Source: Actinacidiphila glaucinigra
GTDB lineage: Bacteria > Actinomycetota > Actinomycetes > Streptomycetales > Streptomycetaceae
Length of the DNA: 64,000 nucleotides
Assembly (NCBI RefSeq): GCF_900188405.1
Contig: NZ_FZOF01000020.1
Span: 1 to 64,000 of the forward strand
Direction: 5' to 3'
The translations under genes and the position numbers were made by a program. This document shows, piece by piece, positions 50,386-59,054 of this stretch (the stretch's first letter is position 1; each line of letters opens with the position of its first letter). The notes under the pieces are model-generated. The model was not told where the DNA came from. It ran no database searches and saw nothing but the letters and a program-made list of their open reading frames with translations.

Positions 50386-51573
50386 TCAGGCCGCCGCCGC
50401 CCGTATGCCGCCGCGCTCGCGCGGCACACAGGTCGCGGCGACCAGGAGCGCGGCGACGACGCCGGTCACGAGGACCGGAGCGGGGGCGAACGTGGCGGCC
50501 AGGATCGCCGCCACGGCGAGCGCGTGCACCACGTCCGGCGCGGTGGGGTGCCCGGCGGCGGCCGTACGGTGCAGCAGCCACACGGACAGCACGAATCCGG
50601 CGACGGGCACCGTGTAGGCGGCTGCCGCGCCGTACGCGGTCAGATGACCGTGCCCGGTCGCCTGGGCGACGTTGACGGCCAGTCCGGCGCCCACCGCCGC
50701 GGCGCAGGCGAAGACCGCGTAGTGGCCGTAGCCCCACAGCGTGGCCGTGGTGAAGTTGCCCAGGCGGCGGGACGCGTTCTGGGCGAAGTACAGCCACCAC
50801 AGGGCGCAGACCGTGAGGGTGCCGCCCAGTACCAGCGTGGCGATGTCGCCGAACGTGGCGTCGGTGTCGAGGGCGGCGCGCACCGCCCCGGCGGCGGCCG
50901 TGATGGACTCGCCCAGCACGATCAGGGTGAACAGGCCGAAGCGCTCGGCGATGTGGCGCGGATGCCAGGTGGTGTTGGCCGCCCGCTCGGCCCAGACGGG
51001 GACGGCGAGCTCCGCCAGCGCGAGGACGGCGTGCGCCGGGAGGCGGAGGTCGCCGGGCACGACGAGGTGCGCCAGCCAGCCGGTCTGCACCACCAGGATC
51101 CCGGCGGCGTACCGCAGGCAGCTTTGGCGCCGCTCGGGGTCGGAGCGGGCGGCCCGCAGCCACTGGCTCACCATGGCGAGCCGCATCACGACGTAGCCCC
51201 AGGTGATGACCGTGTAGTCGCCGTCCTGCAGGGCGGCCGCGGTGCCCGCGGACATGACGAGGGCACCGCCGATCTGCACGACGGTGAGCAGGCGGTACGG
51301 GATGTCGTCGGTGTCGTAGGCGGAGGCGAACCACGTGAAGTTCATCCACGCCCACCAGATCGCGAAGAACACCAGCGCGTAGCCGAGGACGCCGCCGCCG
51401 ACATGTCCCGCGGCCAGTTCCTCCTCGAACGCGGCGGACGTCTGGGCGACGGCCACGACGAAGCAGAGGTCGAAGAACAGCTCCAGCGCGGTGGCGGTGC
51501 GGTGCTTCTCGTCGGCGACGCGGGCGACCATCCGCCGCCGCCATGCCGTGCCTGCGGTCTGCGGCGCGCTCAC
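50386..51573 (-). CDS. LtrA (low temperature requirement A) family membrane protein, 395 aa
   Basis: The LtrA signature is clear: 'ATALELFFDLCFVVAVAQTS' near the N-terminus, 'FFAIWWAWMNFTWFASAYDT' and 'IAERFGLFTLIVLGESITA'. About ten to twelve transmembrane helices are present. The family is widespread in actinobacteria and takes its name from a Listeria gene needed for growth at low temperature; the transport substrate is not known. The start at 51573 gives a short hydrophilic tail before helix 1. Confidence 0.85.
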   Translation of the reverse strand: MSAPQTAGTAWRRRMVARVADEKHRTATALELFFDLCFVVAVAQTSAAFEEELAAGHVGGGVLGYALVFFAIWWAWMNFTWFASAYDTDDIPYRLLTVVQIGGALVMSAGTAAALQDGDYTVITWGYVVMRLAMVSQWLRAARSDPERRQSCLRYAAGILVVQTGWLAHLVVPGDLRLPAHAVLALAELAVPVWAERAANTTWHPRHIAERFGLFTLIVLGESITAAAGAVRAALDTDATFGDIATLVLGGTLTVCALWWLYFAQNASRRLGNFTTATLWGYGHYAVFACAAAVGAGLAVNVAQATGHGHLTAYGAAAAYTVPVAGFVLSVWLLHRTAAAGHPTAPDVVHALAVAAILAATFAPAPVLVTGVVAALLVAATCVPRERGGIRAAAA

Positions 51574-51896
51574 GCCGCTCCCGTCCCCACGGCGGACGAC
51601 GCGCCGCGCCTCCCGCGAACCGCTTCCTCGCTCACGGTGTCTTTCCTCACATTCCAGGGGGACAGGGCTCTGCTACCTCCACTGAGACCGGGCGTCCCGC
51701 GCGCGTGTGACACACCGCGGCGAACACGGCGCCGGCGGGCGCGCCGTCCCGTCCCGTAGTGCCGGGGTTGTCACACTTCGCGGGTGGCGCCGGTCGGTAG
51801 CGGTGGATGCCCGGTCGTCCTCGTGTGACCTCCTCCGGTTCCCGAGGCCGTCTCCCGTTCAGCACAGCCGTTCAGCTCAGCCCCGAAAGGTTTCTC

Positions 51897-52418
51897 ATGG
51901 CAGGCCATGGCGTTCCCGGACCCCTCGGCGACGATCCCCTGCCGCGGTCGTCCACCGCGGGGCAGCCGGCCCCCGTGACCGGCGGGCTCCACACGTCCGT
52001 CGACAGGTACGGGGTGCTCGTCGGATACAGCGGCTCCGCCACCAGCAGGCGGGCGCTGTCGTACGCGGCCGGGATGGCGCGGCGCACCGGCGCGGCACTC
52101 CTCATCGTCCACGTCGCGAAGGAGAACCCCGTCGCGTCGCTCCTGGGCTACGACGACGCGGGCGGCGGGAGGGGTCCGCACGCCGGCACGCACACGCTCC
52201 TGCGGCAGCTCGCCCGCGAGGACCATCTGTCGGGGCTGCCCTGGACGCTCATCCACCGCAAGGGGGCCGTCGCGGACGAGCTGGAGAAGGCCGGGCGCAA
52301 GTACCGGGCGAACGCCATCATCGTGGGGAGCGGGCGCGCGGCCGGCATCAGGCTCTTCCGCTCGATCTCCGACCGCCTGGCGCGCAGCGCCCAGCGCCCG
52401 GTCATCGTCGTCCCCTGA
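51897..52418 (+). CDS. Universal stress protein (UspA family), 173 aa
   Basis: After an N-terminal extension of about 35 residues the Usp fold begins with 'YGVLVGYSGSATSRRALSYA'. Further blocks are 'RRTGAALLIVHVAKENPVAS' and the nucleotide-binding motif 'AIIVGSGRAAGIRLFRSISD', ending 'QRPVIVVP'. The G-x2-G-x9-G pattern is only partly matched, so ATP binding should be tested. GAAAGG precedes the ATG. A very strong terminator lies downstream. Confidence 0.83.
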   Translation: MAGHGVPGPLGDDPLPRSSTAGQPAPVTGGLHTSVDRYGVLVGYSGSATSRRALSYAAGMARRTGAALLIVHVAKENPVASLLGYDDAGGGRGPHAGTHTLLRQLAREDHLSGLPWTLIHRKGAVADELEKAGRKYRANAIIVGSGRAAGIRLFRSISDRLARSAQRPVIVVP

Positions 52419-52483
52419 CGAACCGGACGCCGTGACGTGACGAACGGCCGAGCCGCATGACGCGGGGTGCATCGTGCACACGC

Positions 52484-52521
52484 GCGGGGGCCGGCCTTCC
52501 TTCGGGAAGGCCGGCCCCCGC
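52484..52521. terminator. 17-bp stem terminator with UUCG loop
   Basis: GCGGGGGCCGGCCTTCC (52484-52500) pairs perfectly with 52505-52521 across a TTCG tetraloop. It separates the universal stress protein gene from the convergent subtilase. Confidence 0.9.
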
Positions 52522-52556
52522 TCGGCGTGTGGGCCGGTCAGCGCATCGGTCTGCGG

Positions 52557-55541
52557 TCAGCGCGAACTGATCAGCAGGCCGGGTACGACGGTCCGGCCGG
52601 TGCGGAACTCGGTGTACGCCCACTGCTCGACGTCGGGCTGCGGACCCACGGGGTTCAGCGTCACCTGTGCGGACCCGCCCCGCTCCACCTTGGCCGGTGT
52701 GGTCAAGGTGGCGTTGCGCCGGTCGCCGTTCTCAGGGACGACGGTCACCCCGAGCCGGTAGGGAACGTCGGTCGAGGTCGCCGTCTGGGCGTGCACGTAG
52801 GCGGTGTAGACGCCGGGCTCGGGGAAGAACCGGGCGCTGCGCTCGCTGCTGTGCCACGATGCCCAGCTTCGATCGACCAGCTTGCCGTCCTTGTAGAGGT
52901 AGAGGTCGAGATTCGTGCCGGGGTCGTCCGAGGCCGTCTGCACGACCAGTCCGGCCGAGCCGCGCGGCACGACGATCTTCGTGCCCTGAGTGCCCACCCC
53001 GCCGGGGGAGAAGACGCCGCCGCTGACCGTGGTCGTGAGCTTCTTGTCGGTCCAGGTCACGGGGGTGTAGCCGGTGGTGCGGCCGGCCAGCGGTCCGGTG
53101 AAGCCCGGTTCCAGGAATCCCTGGCCCTGGCCGCCGGTACGGCCGAACTCGATTCCCGTGTCGTCGTACGGCCGCGGCGTGAAGCCCCACGGGCGGCCGG
53201 CGACGGTCAGGCGCACGCGGTGCTTGGCGCTGCTGAAGACGAGTGAGCCGGTGGTGTAGCGGTCCCAGGTCGCGGTGCCGCGCTCCAGGGTGATGGTCAC
53301 CTTGGCGGTGGCGCCGGGCTTCACCGAGATCGTCCGGGGGCTGACCGTCACCTTCATCCCGGCGAGCCCGTCGACGTGCGCCGTGTACGTCTCGGTCCGC
53401 GTGCCGACGTTGGTCAGGCGTCGCGTGAGCTGTACCGGCTTCGTCCCGTCGTACTCGCGCAGCGCGATCGACGGCAGGTTGATCTCCTTGCCGTCCGGAG
53501 TCGCCGCGGCCGCGAAGGCGGTCAGTTCGGCCGCCGAAGGTTCGATCACCAGCCCGGGGTCGTCGGCGGACGAGGTCCGCGGCATGCCCGAGCCCTGGCG
53601 GAGGGGGCTGCTCGTGCCCTTGGTGTCGGCGGCGGTGGTGCGCAGTGCCGAGGCGGTCGCGCCGGGCGACCACTTCGGGTGCCGGGTGCGCAGCAGTGCT
53701 GCCATGCCGGCCACGTGCGGGGCTGCCATCGAGGTGCCGGAGTAGGCGTCGAAGAGACGCCCGCCGGCCATCGGCGACACCGCCGCGACCACGTCGATGC
53801 CGTCCGCGACGAGGTCGGGCTTCTGGAGTCCGGTGTGCGTCTGGTCGGGGCCGTAGGACGAGAGGCTTGCCACGCTCGGCAGACCCACGACGCTCTTGCC
53901 GTCACCGCCCTCGGCCAGCGAGGCGGTCCCGTCGGTACGGTGCGCCCACAGGTAGTTGAAGAGCTTGCCCGCCTGTTCGGCGCTCCACAGGTAGACGGTC
54001 GGGAAGTCGTAGATCACGTTGAGGCGTGTGTTGCCGGTCGACTGGAAGAGCACCACGCCGACACCGCCGGCGGCCTTGACCGTCGCCACGGCGTCGACGG
54101 AGTCGATGAAGTCGCAGGCCACGATCTTGCCCTTGACCTTGGCGGGGTCGAGACTTCCGGACCAGCAGTACTGCGCGCCGTCGTCGAGCGATCCGGCCTG
54201 GTCGGCGAAGACGATCGGTGTGCTGCGGCGGGACGGCAGTCGGTCCATGGAGGTGCCGACGATGCGCGTGCCGTCGCCGAGTCGAACGGTGGCCTCGTGG
54301 GAGCGTTCCACCGTCGCACCGACCGTGGTGACCCAGGGCTCGGCGTTGCTGATCATTCCGGACATGCCGTCGTTGCCGGCGGATGCCGCGACGAAGACCC
54401 CGGCGAGGTACGCGTTGAGGAAGGCGTTCCCGATCGGGCTGTTCGGCTGGTAGTCCCCCATCGACGTGCCGATCGAGTAGTTGATGACCTGGACGCCGTC
54501 CGCCACGGCCGCGTCGATCGCCGCGATGATGTCGGCGTCCGTGCCCGAGCCGCCCCACAGCGCCTTGTACACGGAGATCCGCGCGTCGGGCGCCACTCCG
54601 GAGATCGCGCCGTAGTCATGCCCGAGGACCATCGCGTGCTTGACGGGAAGACCCGCCGCGGTGGAGGCGGTGTGGGTGCCGTGTCCGATCATGTCCCGGG
54701 GCGAGAGGCTCTCGCCCTCGGGCAGCGAGCCGTAGGCGCTGAGCCACCCGTCGGCGAAGTAGCGTGCCCCGACGATCTTGCCGTTGCAGGCGGTGGCGGG
54801 GAAGTCCGCACTGGTCTGGCAGGTGCCGTGCCAGCCCGCGGGCGCCGCCATGGTGGCGGCGAAGGAGGCGCTCTCCGGCCAGATTCCGGTGTCGATCACG
54901 CCGATGACCGTATTGGAGCCGTGGACCGGTTTGGTCTGCGCCGCCGTCTGCGCCGCCGTCGGTGCCTGTGCGGGGTGCTGCGCCGCTTGCGGGGTCGGGG
55001 TCGTCGCCGCGTCGGCCTTCACGAGACGGGCCGGGGTGACCGCCGCGACGCGCGGGTCCTTGGACAGCTTGCCGGCCTGAGCGCCGGTCAGCTTGGCCGA
55101 GAAGCCGTTGAAGGCGGTCGTGTAGGTCCGCTGAGCCCGCACACCGAAGTCGCCGAGTACGTCGCGCTGCGCCTCGCCCAGGTGCTGCCGGTACTTCTCG
55201 GCCGCGGCCGAATGAGGCCTGAGCTCCTGCCCGGCCGTCGGCTTCGTCGCCGCGAGTCCCTCGACGCCGCCCGTGTACGACGTGACGGGCGCTTCCCGCA
55301 GCCGCACGACGTACTGCCCCTTGATGGTGTCGGGCTGCGCGGCGGTGTGCAGGGCGCCGCCGCCCGTGAGGGCGGCTCGGGAGTGGTCGTACTGACCCAG
55401 CTTCAGGTCCGGCAGCGGAGCCCCGGTCTGTGCCGCGGCCGGCCCGATGCTCCCCAAGCCGCTGAATATGGTGGCGAAAACGGTGACTGCCGACGCCACG
55501 GCGATGCGGCGTCGTCGTCGAAGGCTCGCGCTCGAGACCAC
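52557..55541 (-). CDS. Secreted subtilisin-like serine peptidase (S8), 994 aa
   Basis: GTG at 55541 has GGAGGAG upstream. A signal peptide ('VASAVTVFATIFSGLGSIGP') precedes an I9 propeptide ('GQYVVRLREAPVTSY', 'FNGFSAKLTGAQAG'). The catalytic triad is Asp in 'VIGVIDTGIWPE' (about 215), His in 'MIGHGTHTASTAAG' (about 287), and Ser in 'YSGTSMAAPHVAGMAALL' (about 605). A PA insert lies between them, followed by Fn3-like domains with 'ITLERGTATWDRYTTGSLVF' and a C-terminal PPC-type domain. It is an exported broad-specificity protease. It lies next to the peptide export operon, and a maturation role is conceivable but not shown. Confidence 0.9.
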   Translation of the reverse strand: MVSSASLRRRRRIAVASAVTVFATIFSGLGSIGPAAAQTGAPLPDLKLGQYDHSRAALTGGGALHTAAQPDTIKGQYVVRLREAPVTSYTGGVEGLAATKPTAGQELRPHSAAAEKYRQHLGEAQRDVLGDFGVRAQRTYTTAFNGFSAKLTGAQAGKLSKDPRVAAVTPARLVKADAATTPTPQAAQHPAQAPTAAQTAAQTKPVHGSNTVIGVIDTGIWPESASFAATMAAPAGWHGTCQTSADFPATACNGKIVGARYFADGWLSAYGSLPEGESLSPRDMIGHGTHTASTAAGLPVKHAMVLGHDYGAISGVAPDARISVYKALWGGSGTDADIIAAIDAAVADGVQVINYSIGTSMGDYQPNSPIGNAFLNAYLAGVFVAASAGNDGMSGMISNAEPWVTTVGATVERSHEATVRLGDGTRIVGTSMDRLPSRRSTPIVFADQAGSLDDGAQYCWSGSLDPAKVKGKIVACDFIDSVDAVATVKAAGGVGVVLFQSTGNTRLNVIYDFPTVYLWSAEQAGKLFNYLWAHRTDGTASLAEGGDGKSVVGLPSVASLSSYGPDQTHTGLQKPDLVADGIDVVAAVSPMAGGRLFDAYSGTSMAAPHVAGMAALLRTRHPKWSPGATASALRTTAADTKGTSSPLRQGSGMPRTSSADDPGLVIEPSAAELTAFAAAATPDGKEINLPSIALREYDGTKPVQLTRRLTNVGTRTETYTAHVDGLAGMKVTVSPRTISVKPGATAKVTITLERGTATWDRYTTGSLVFSSAKHRVRLTVAGRPWGFTPRPYDDTGIEFGRTGGQGQGFLEPGFTGPLAGRTTGYTPVTWTDKKLTTTVSGGVFSPGGVGTQGTKIVVPRGSAGLVVQTASDDPGTNLDLYLYKDGKLVDRSWASWHSSERSARFFPEPGVYTAYVHAQTATSTDVPYRLGVTVVPENGDRRNATLTTPAKVERGGSAQVTLNPVGPQPDVEQWAYTEFRTGRTVVPGLLISSR

Positions 55542-56185
55542 GAGTCTCCTCCCATGAAGTGAACGGTGTGAATGTCCGTCACACCCAACCTCCGGGCGAT
55601 TACAGGAAGATCACGTTCGAATGACGATCCGTCCCGCCCGGTGTTGCCGAGGCCGCCTGTTGGGGGAGTTTCGCCGCCGCGGGCGCGGTGGGTTCCGCCC
55701 GACGGGAAGGCCGTCCGGTCGACCGCAGAGGTGCGCGTATTCGAGCCTCTCGAGGCTGTGAGCAGCGCAAACTCGGATACGGGAGGGGGTGGTTCGGTCC
55801 GTGTTCCTGGGTGCTGATCGAGGGGTTCTCGGGAGGTGGCACGTTGCCGAGACCCTCAGCGGCTTGCGTACCCGGCCGTCTGTCGTTTTACGGACAGGTG
55901 TCGGGATGCCGACACCGTGAGGACGTTCACGGTTGAGCGAGTGCACCGGAACGTACCTCCCGTGCGCGTGGGCCAACTGCTCTCGCTCGCCAGGGATCCG
56001 GGACCGCATCCGCAGGCCGTACGGTCGTCGTCACATACGGCAAGCGCGGATACGTCCCCCTCGGCTCCGCCGCCGCAGGAGCCCTCGCGAGCCCGATCCG
56101 GAACGGACGAGAGCGGAAGCCCGTCGAGACGCCGCGTCAGCCGTACGCCGGCGTCCGCACGGTACGGGGGAGCGGTCGCCCTGAC
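55542..56185. other. 640-bp stretch without a supported gene
   Basis: Small open frames occur on both strands, but they are Arg/Pro-rich, have no ribosome binding site and match nothing I recognise. It should contain the subtilase promoter and the transcription end of the peptide export operon. Confidence 0.4.
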
Positions 56186-59053
56186 CTAGCTCATCTGACG
56201 CCGGACCAGCTCGCGGAGCCGGCCGCCGGGGTTCGCCAGCAGGTCGGTGGGGCGGCCCTCCTCCACGACGCGCCCGTCCTCCATCACCACGACGCGGTCG
56301 GCGTCCAGGACGGTGGAGAGCCGGTGGGCGATCACCACACGGCTGGCCCGCAGCCGCCGGGTGCTGTCGATGACGATGCGCTGGGTCTCGTTGTCGAGGG
56401 CGCTGGTGGCCTCGTCGAGGAAGAGGACGCGGGGCCGGCGGATCAGGGCCTGGGCGATCATCAGGCGCTGGCGCTGGCCGCCGGAGATGGTGCTGCCGCC
56501 CGCGATCATGGTGTGCAGGCCCATGGGCATGCGCTTGATGTCCTCGGCGAGACCGGCCATCGCGGCGGCCTCCATCGCCTCCTCCTGCGAGTACGCCTCG
56601 GCGCCGCAGATGCAGTCGAGGATCGAGCCGGTGAACGGCTGGGCGTTCTGCAGCACGACGCCGCACTGGCGGCGGACCGCGCCCTGGTCGAGGGCGGCCA
56701 GGTCCTGGCCGTCGTACAGGACGCTGCCGGAGGCGGGCCGGTCGAAGCCGATGAGCAGGCGCAGCAGCGTGGACTTGCCGCAGCCGCTGGGGCCGACGAT
56801 CGCCACGAACTCCTCGGGCCCGACCCGCAGGGAGACGTCGTCCAGGACGAGCGGGCCGTCGTCGGAGTAGCGAAAGGAGAGGTTGCGGGCCTCGATCGCC
56901 CCCGAGAGGACGCCGGGCTGGGTGCTGCCGCCGCGCACCTCGGGGGCCTCGTCGAGGATCGGCTTGACCTGCTCGTACATCGGCAGCACCGCCGCGGCCG
57001 ACAGCAGCGCCCCGGTGAGCTGGGTGACCGAGGTCAGCAGCATGGTCATGGCGGTGCTGAAGGTGAGGAAGCCGGAGGCGGACAGCGAGCCCCGGGCCGG
57101 ACCGGCCAGCAGCATGAACATGATGAGGGAGCAGAGCGGCAGGTAGACGGCGTTGAGGACGGTCGTGATGTTCTTGATGCGGCCCGCCCGCCGCTGGAGT
57201 TCGCGGCTGCGGGCGAAGCGGCGGGCCCACGCGGCATACGCGAAGCTCTCCGCGGCGGCGACGCGGAGCTTGGGCAGGCCGCGCAGGGTCTGGAAGGCCT
57301 CGTTGTTGAGCTTGTTGCCGAGTTCCACCAGCCTTCGCTGCCAGCGCAGTTCCCACAGGCCGAGCCCGAGGAGCAGGACGCCGATGACGACGAGCATGCC
57401 GAGGGCGGCGAGCGCCAGCGGGACGCTGTACAGGAGCAGCAGGACGAGGTTCATCGCGCCGACCGTCGTCGCCTGGACCGCGACCGGGCCGACCCCCGCG
57501 AGCACGCGGCGGATGGCGCTGATGCCCATCGCGGCACTGGCGAGCTCACCCGTGGAGCGCCCGGCGAAGAACCCGGTCGGCAGACGCAGCAGGCGGTCCC
57601 ACACCGCGGGCTGCAGGGTGGCCTCGATACGGCCCTCGATGCGGAGCACGGTGAGGTTCTGCGTCAGCATGAACGCGGCGCACACCAGGCCGGTGACGGC
57701 GACGGCGAGCGCGGCCTGGACGATGAGCCCGCTCTCGGCGTCGGGTACGTACGTGCCCAGCACCTGCCCGGTCGCGATGGGCACGAGCGCGCCGAGGCCG
57801 ACGGTGACCATGCTGCTGAGGACGAGGTTGCGCAGATCGCCCGTGGAGCCCCGGAGGCTGAAGCGCAGCAGCCGCGCCAGCCCGGCTCCCCGTTCGGGGA
57901 GCGGCCGGTAGAGCATGTCCGCGCGCTGCTCGAAGTCCTCCGCGTTGTACTCGGCGACCCGTACGCGGCTGCCGCCGCCGGGCCCGACCGCCTCGTAGCC
58001 GCCGCGCCGCCACAGCAGGGCCACCGGCGCGCCGGACGCGGCGCGCCGGCCGACGAGGGGGCCGGTGTTCTCCCGCCACCACTCGCCGTCGAGGCGCACC
58101 GGGCGGCTGCGGATGCCGGAGGTGAGCGCGACCCGCTCGACGGGGTCCATGCGGTCGCTGACGGCACCGCTGCGCGAGGGCGGGACGAGGGTGATCCCGG
58201 CGGCCTCGGCGACCTGGCGGCAGACGGCGTACGTCGCGTCGTCGGAAGGGGCCGCGGCGGTACGCGAGGGGGCTTTGCGGGAGGTGGCGATGGAGGCCAG
58301 CAGATCGCGGTCCGCCTGTTCCCGGACGGCCTCCCCGGCCTTGATGCCCGCGGCCGTACGGTCCTCGTGGGCGCGTTCCATGCCCTCGATCCAGCCGTCG
58401 AGCGTGGACAGCAACCGGTACTGCTGGTTGACCATGCTCTGCCACATCGTGCCGTCGATCAGCAGGTCGCCCGCCGCCTCCGCGGAGTACGCGGCACCGT
58501 ACTGCACGCTGCCCGGCAGGACCGGCAGCCACAGGATGTCGTCGTCGGCGACGTGCTCGGCGCCGGTGGCGCGGCCGGTCAACGGGGCCTCGTACAGCAC
58601 GCGCTGGCTGCGGCCGACGCCGAGCGCGAAGGCGTGCTCGAGGAGGCTGAGGGCGAGCTCCCGGGTGTCGTGGCCGGCGCCGTACGGGCCCTGCCGGTCC
58701 CAGCCGTCGCCGTACGCCGCCTGCTGCGGGTGGGGCGGCCGGTACAGCTCGCGCAGCGGGACGCGGCGCAGGTGGCAGCCCTGCAGCGGGCGGCCGACGA
58801 GGGTGTGCCGGGGCCCCTCGACCGGGCCGAGCAGGAGGGTGCCGGGTTCCAGGCGGCCCAGGTAGTGCCAGTGGCCCTGCTGGGCCGCGTCGACCGCGAA
58901 CAGGTCGAGCGCGCCCGCCACCACGAGCCACAGCACGTGCGGCCCCTCCAGCGGGAGGCTGCGCAGGCCGGTGCAGTCGAGGGGGGTGCCCAGCCCGCCG
59001 AGGGCGGCCAGGACCGGGTCGTCGGCGGCGGTGCCGGGCTCCACGGGGGTCAA
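56186..59053 (-). CDS. NHLM-type peptide export ABC transporter, second permease/ATPase, 955 aa
   Basis: The N-terminal 380 residues are a soluble module typical of the NHLM2 permease/ATPase ('LDLFAVDAAQQGHWHYLGRL', 'MVNQQYRLLSTLDGWIEGME'). Six membrane helices follow ('NLVLSSMVTVGLGALVPIAT', 'LVLLLLYSVPLALAALGMLV'). The ATPase has Walker A 'GPSGCGKSTLL' (about 755), signature 'ISGGQRQRLM', Walker B 'VLFLDEATSALD' and 'VIAHRLSTV'. It lacks a C39 peptidase. The TTG start lies one base after the stop of the peptidase-containing partner, with AAGGAG seven bases upstream, so the two are translationally coupled and likely form a heterodimer. Confidence 0.88.
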   Translation of the reverse strand: MTPVEPGTAADDPVLAALGGLGTPLDCTGLRSLPLEGPHVLWLVVAGALDLFAVDAAQQGHWHYLGRLEPGTLLLGPVEGPRHTLVGRPLQGCHLRRVPLRELYRPPHPQQAAYGDGWDRQGPYGAGHDTRELALSLLEHAFALGVGRSQRVLYEAPLTGRATGAEHVADDDILWLPVLPGSVQYGAAYSAEAAGDLLIDGTMWQSMVNQQYRLLSTLDGWIEGMERAHEDRTAAGIKAGEAVREQADRDLLASIATSRKAPSRTAAAPSDDATYAVCRQVAEAAGITLVPPSRSGAVSDRMDPVERVALTSGIRSRPVRLDGEWWRENTGPLVGRRAASGAPVALLWRRGGYEAVGPGGGSRVRVAEYNAEDFEQRADMLYRPLPERGAGLARLLRFSLRGSTGDLRNLVLSSMVTVGLGALVPIATGQVLGTYVPDAESGLIVQAALAVAVTGLVCAAFMLTQNLTVLRIEGRIEATLQPAVWDRLLRLPTGFFAGRSTGELASAAMGISAIRRVLAGVGPVAVQATTVGAMNLVLLLLYSVPLALAALGMLVVIGVLLLGLGLWELRWQRRLVELGNKLNNEAFQTLRGLPKLRVAAAESFAYAAWARRFARSRELQRRAGRIKNITTVLNAVYLPLCSLIMFMLLAGPARGSLSASGFLTFSTAMTMLLTSVTQLTGALLSAAAVLPMYEQVKPILDEAPEVRGGSTQPGVLSGAIEARNLSFRYSDDGPLVLDDVSLRVGPEEFVAIVGPSGCGKSTLLRLLIGFDRPASGSVLYDGQDLAALDQGAVRRQCGVVLQNAQPFTGSILDCICGAEAYSQEEAMEAAAMAGLAEDIKRMPMGLHTMIAGGSTISGGQRQRLMIAQALIRRPRVLFLDEATSALDNETQRIVIDSTRRLRASRVVIAHRLSTVLDADRVVVMEDGRVVEEGRPTDLLANPGGRLRELVRRQMS

Positions 59054-59054
59054 C

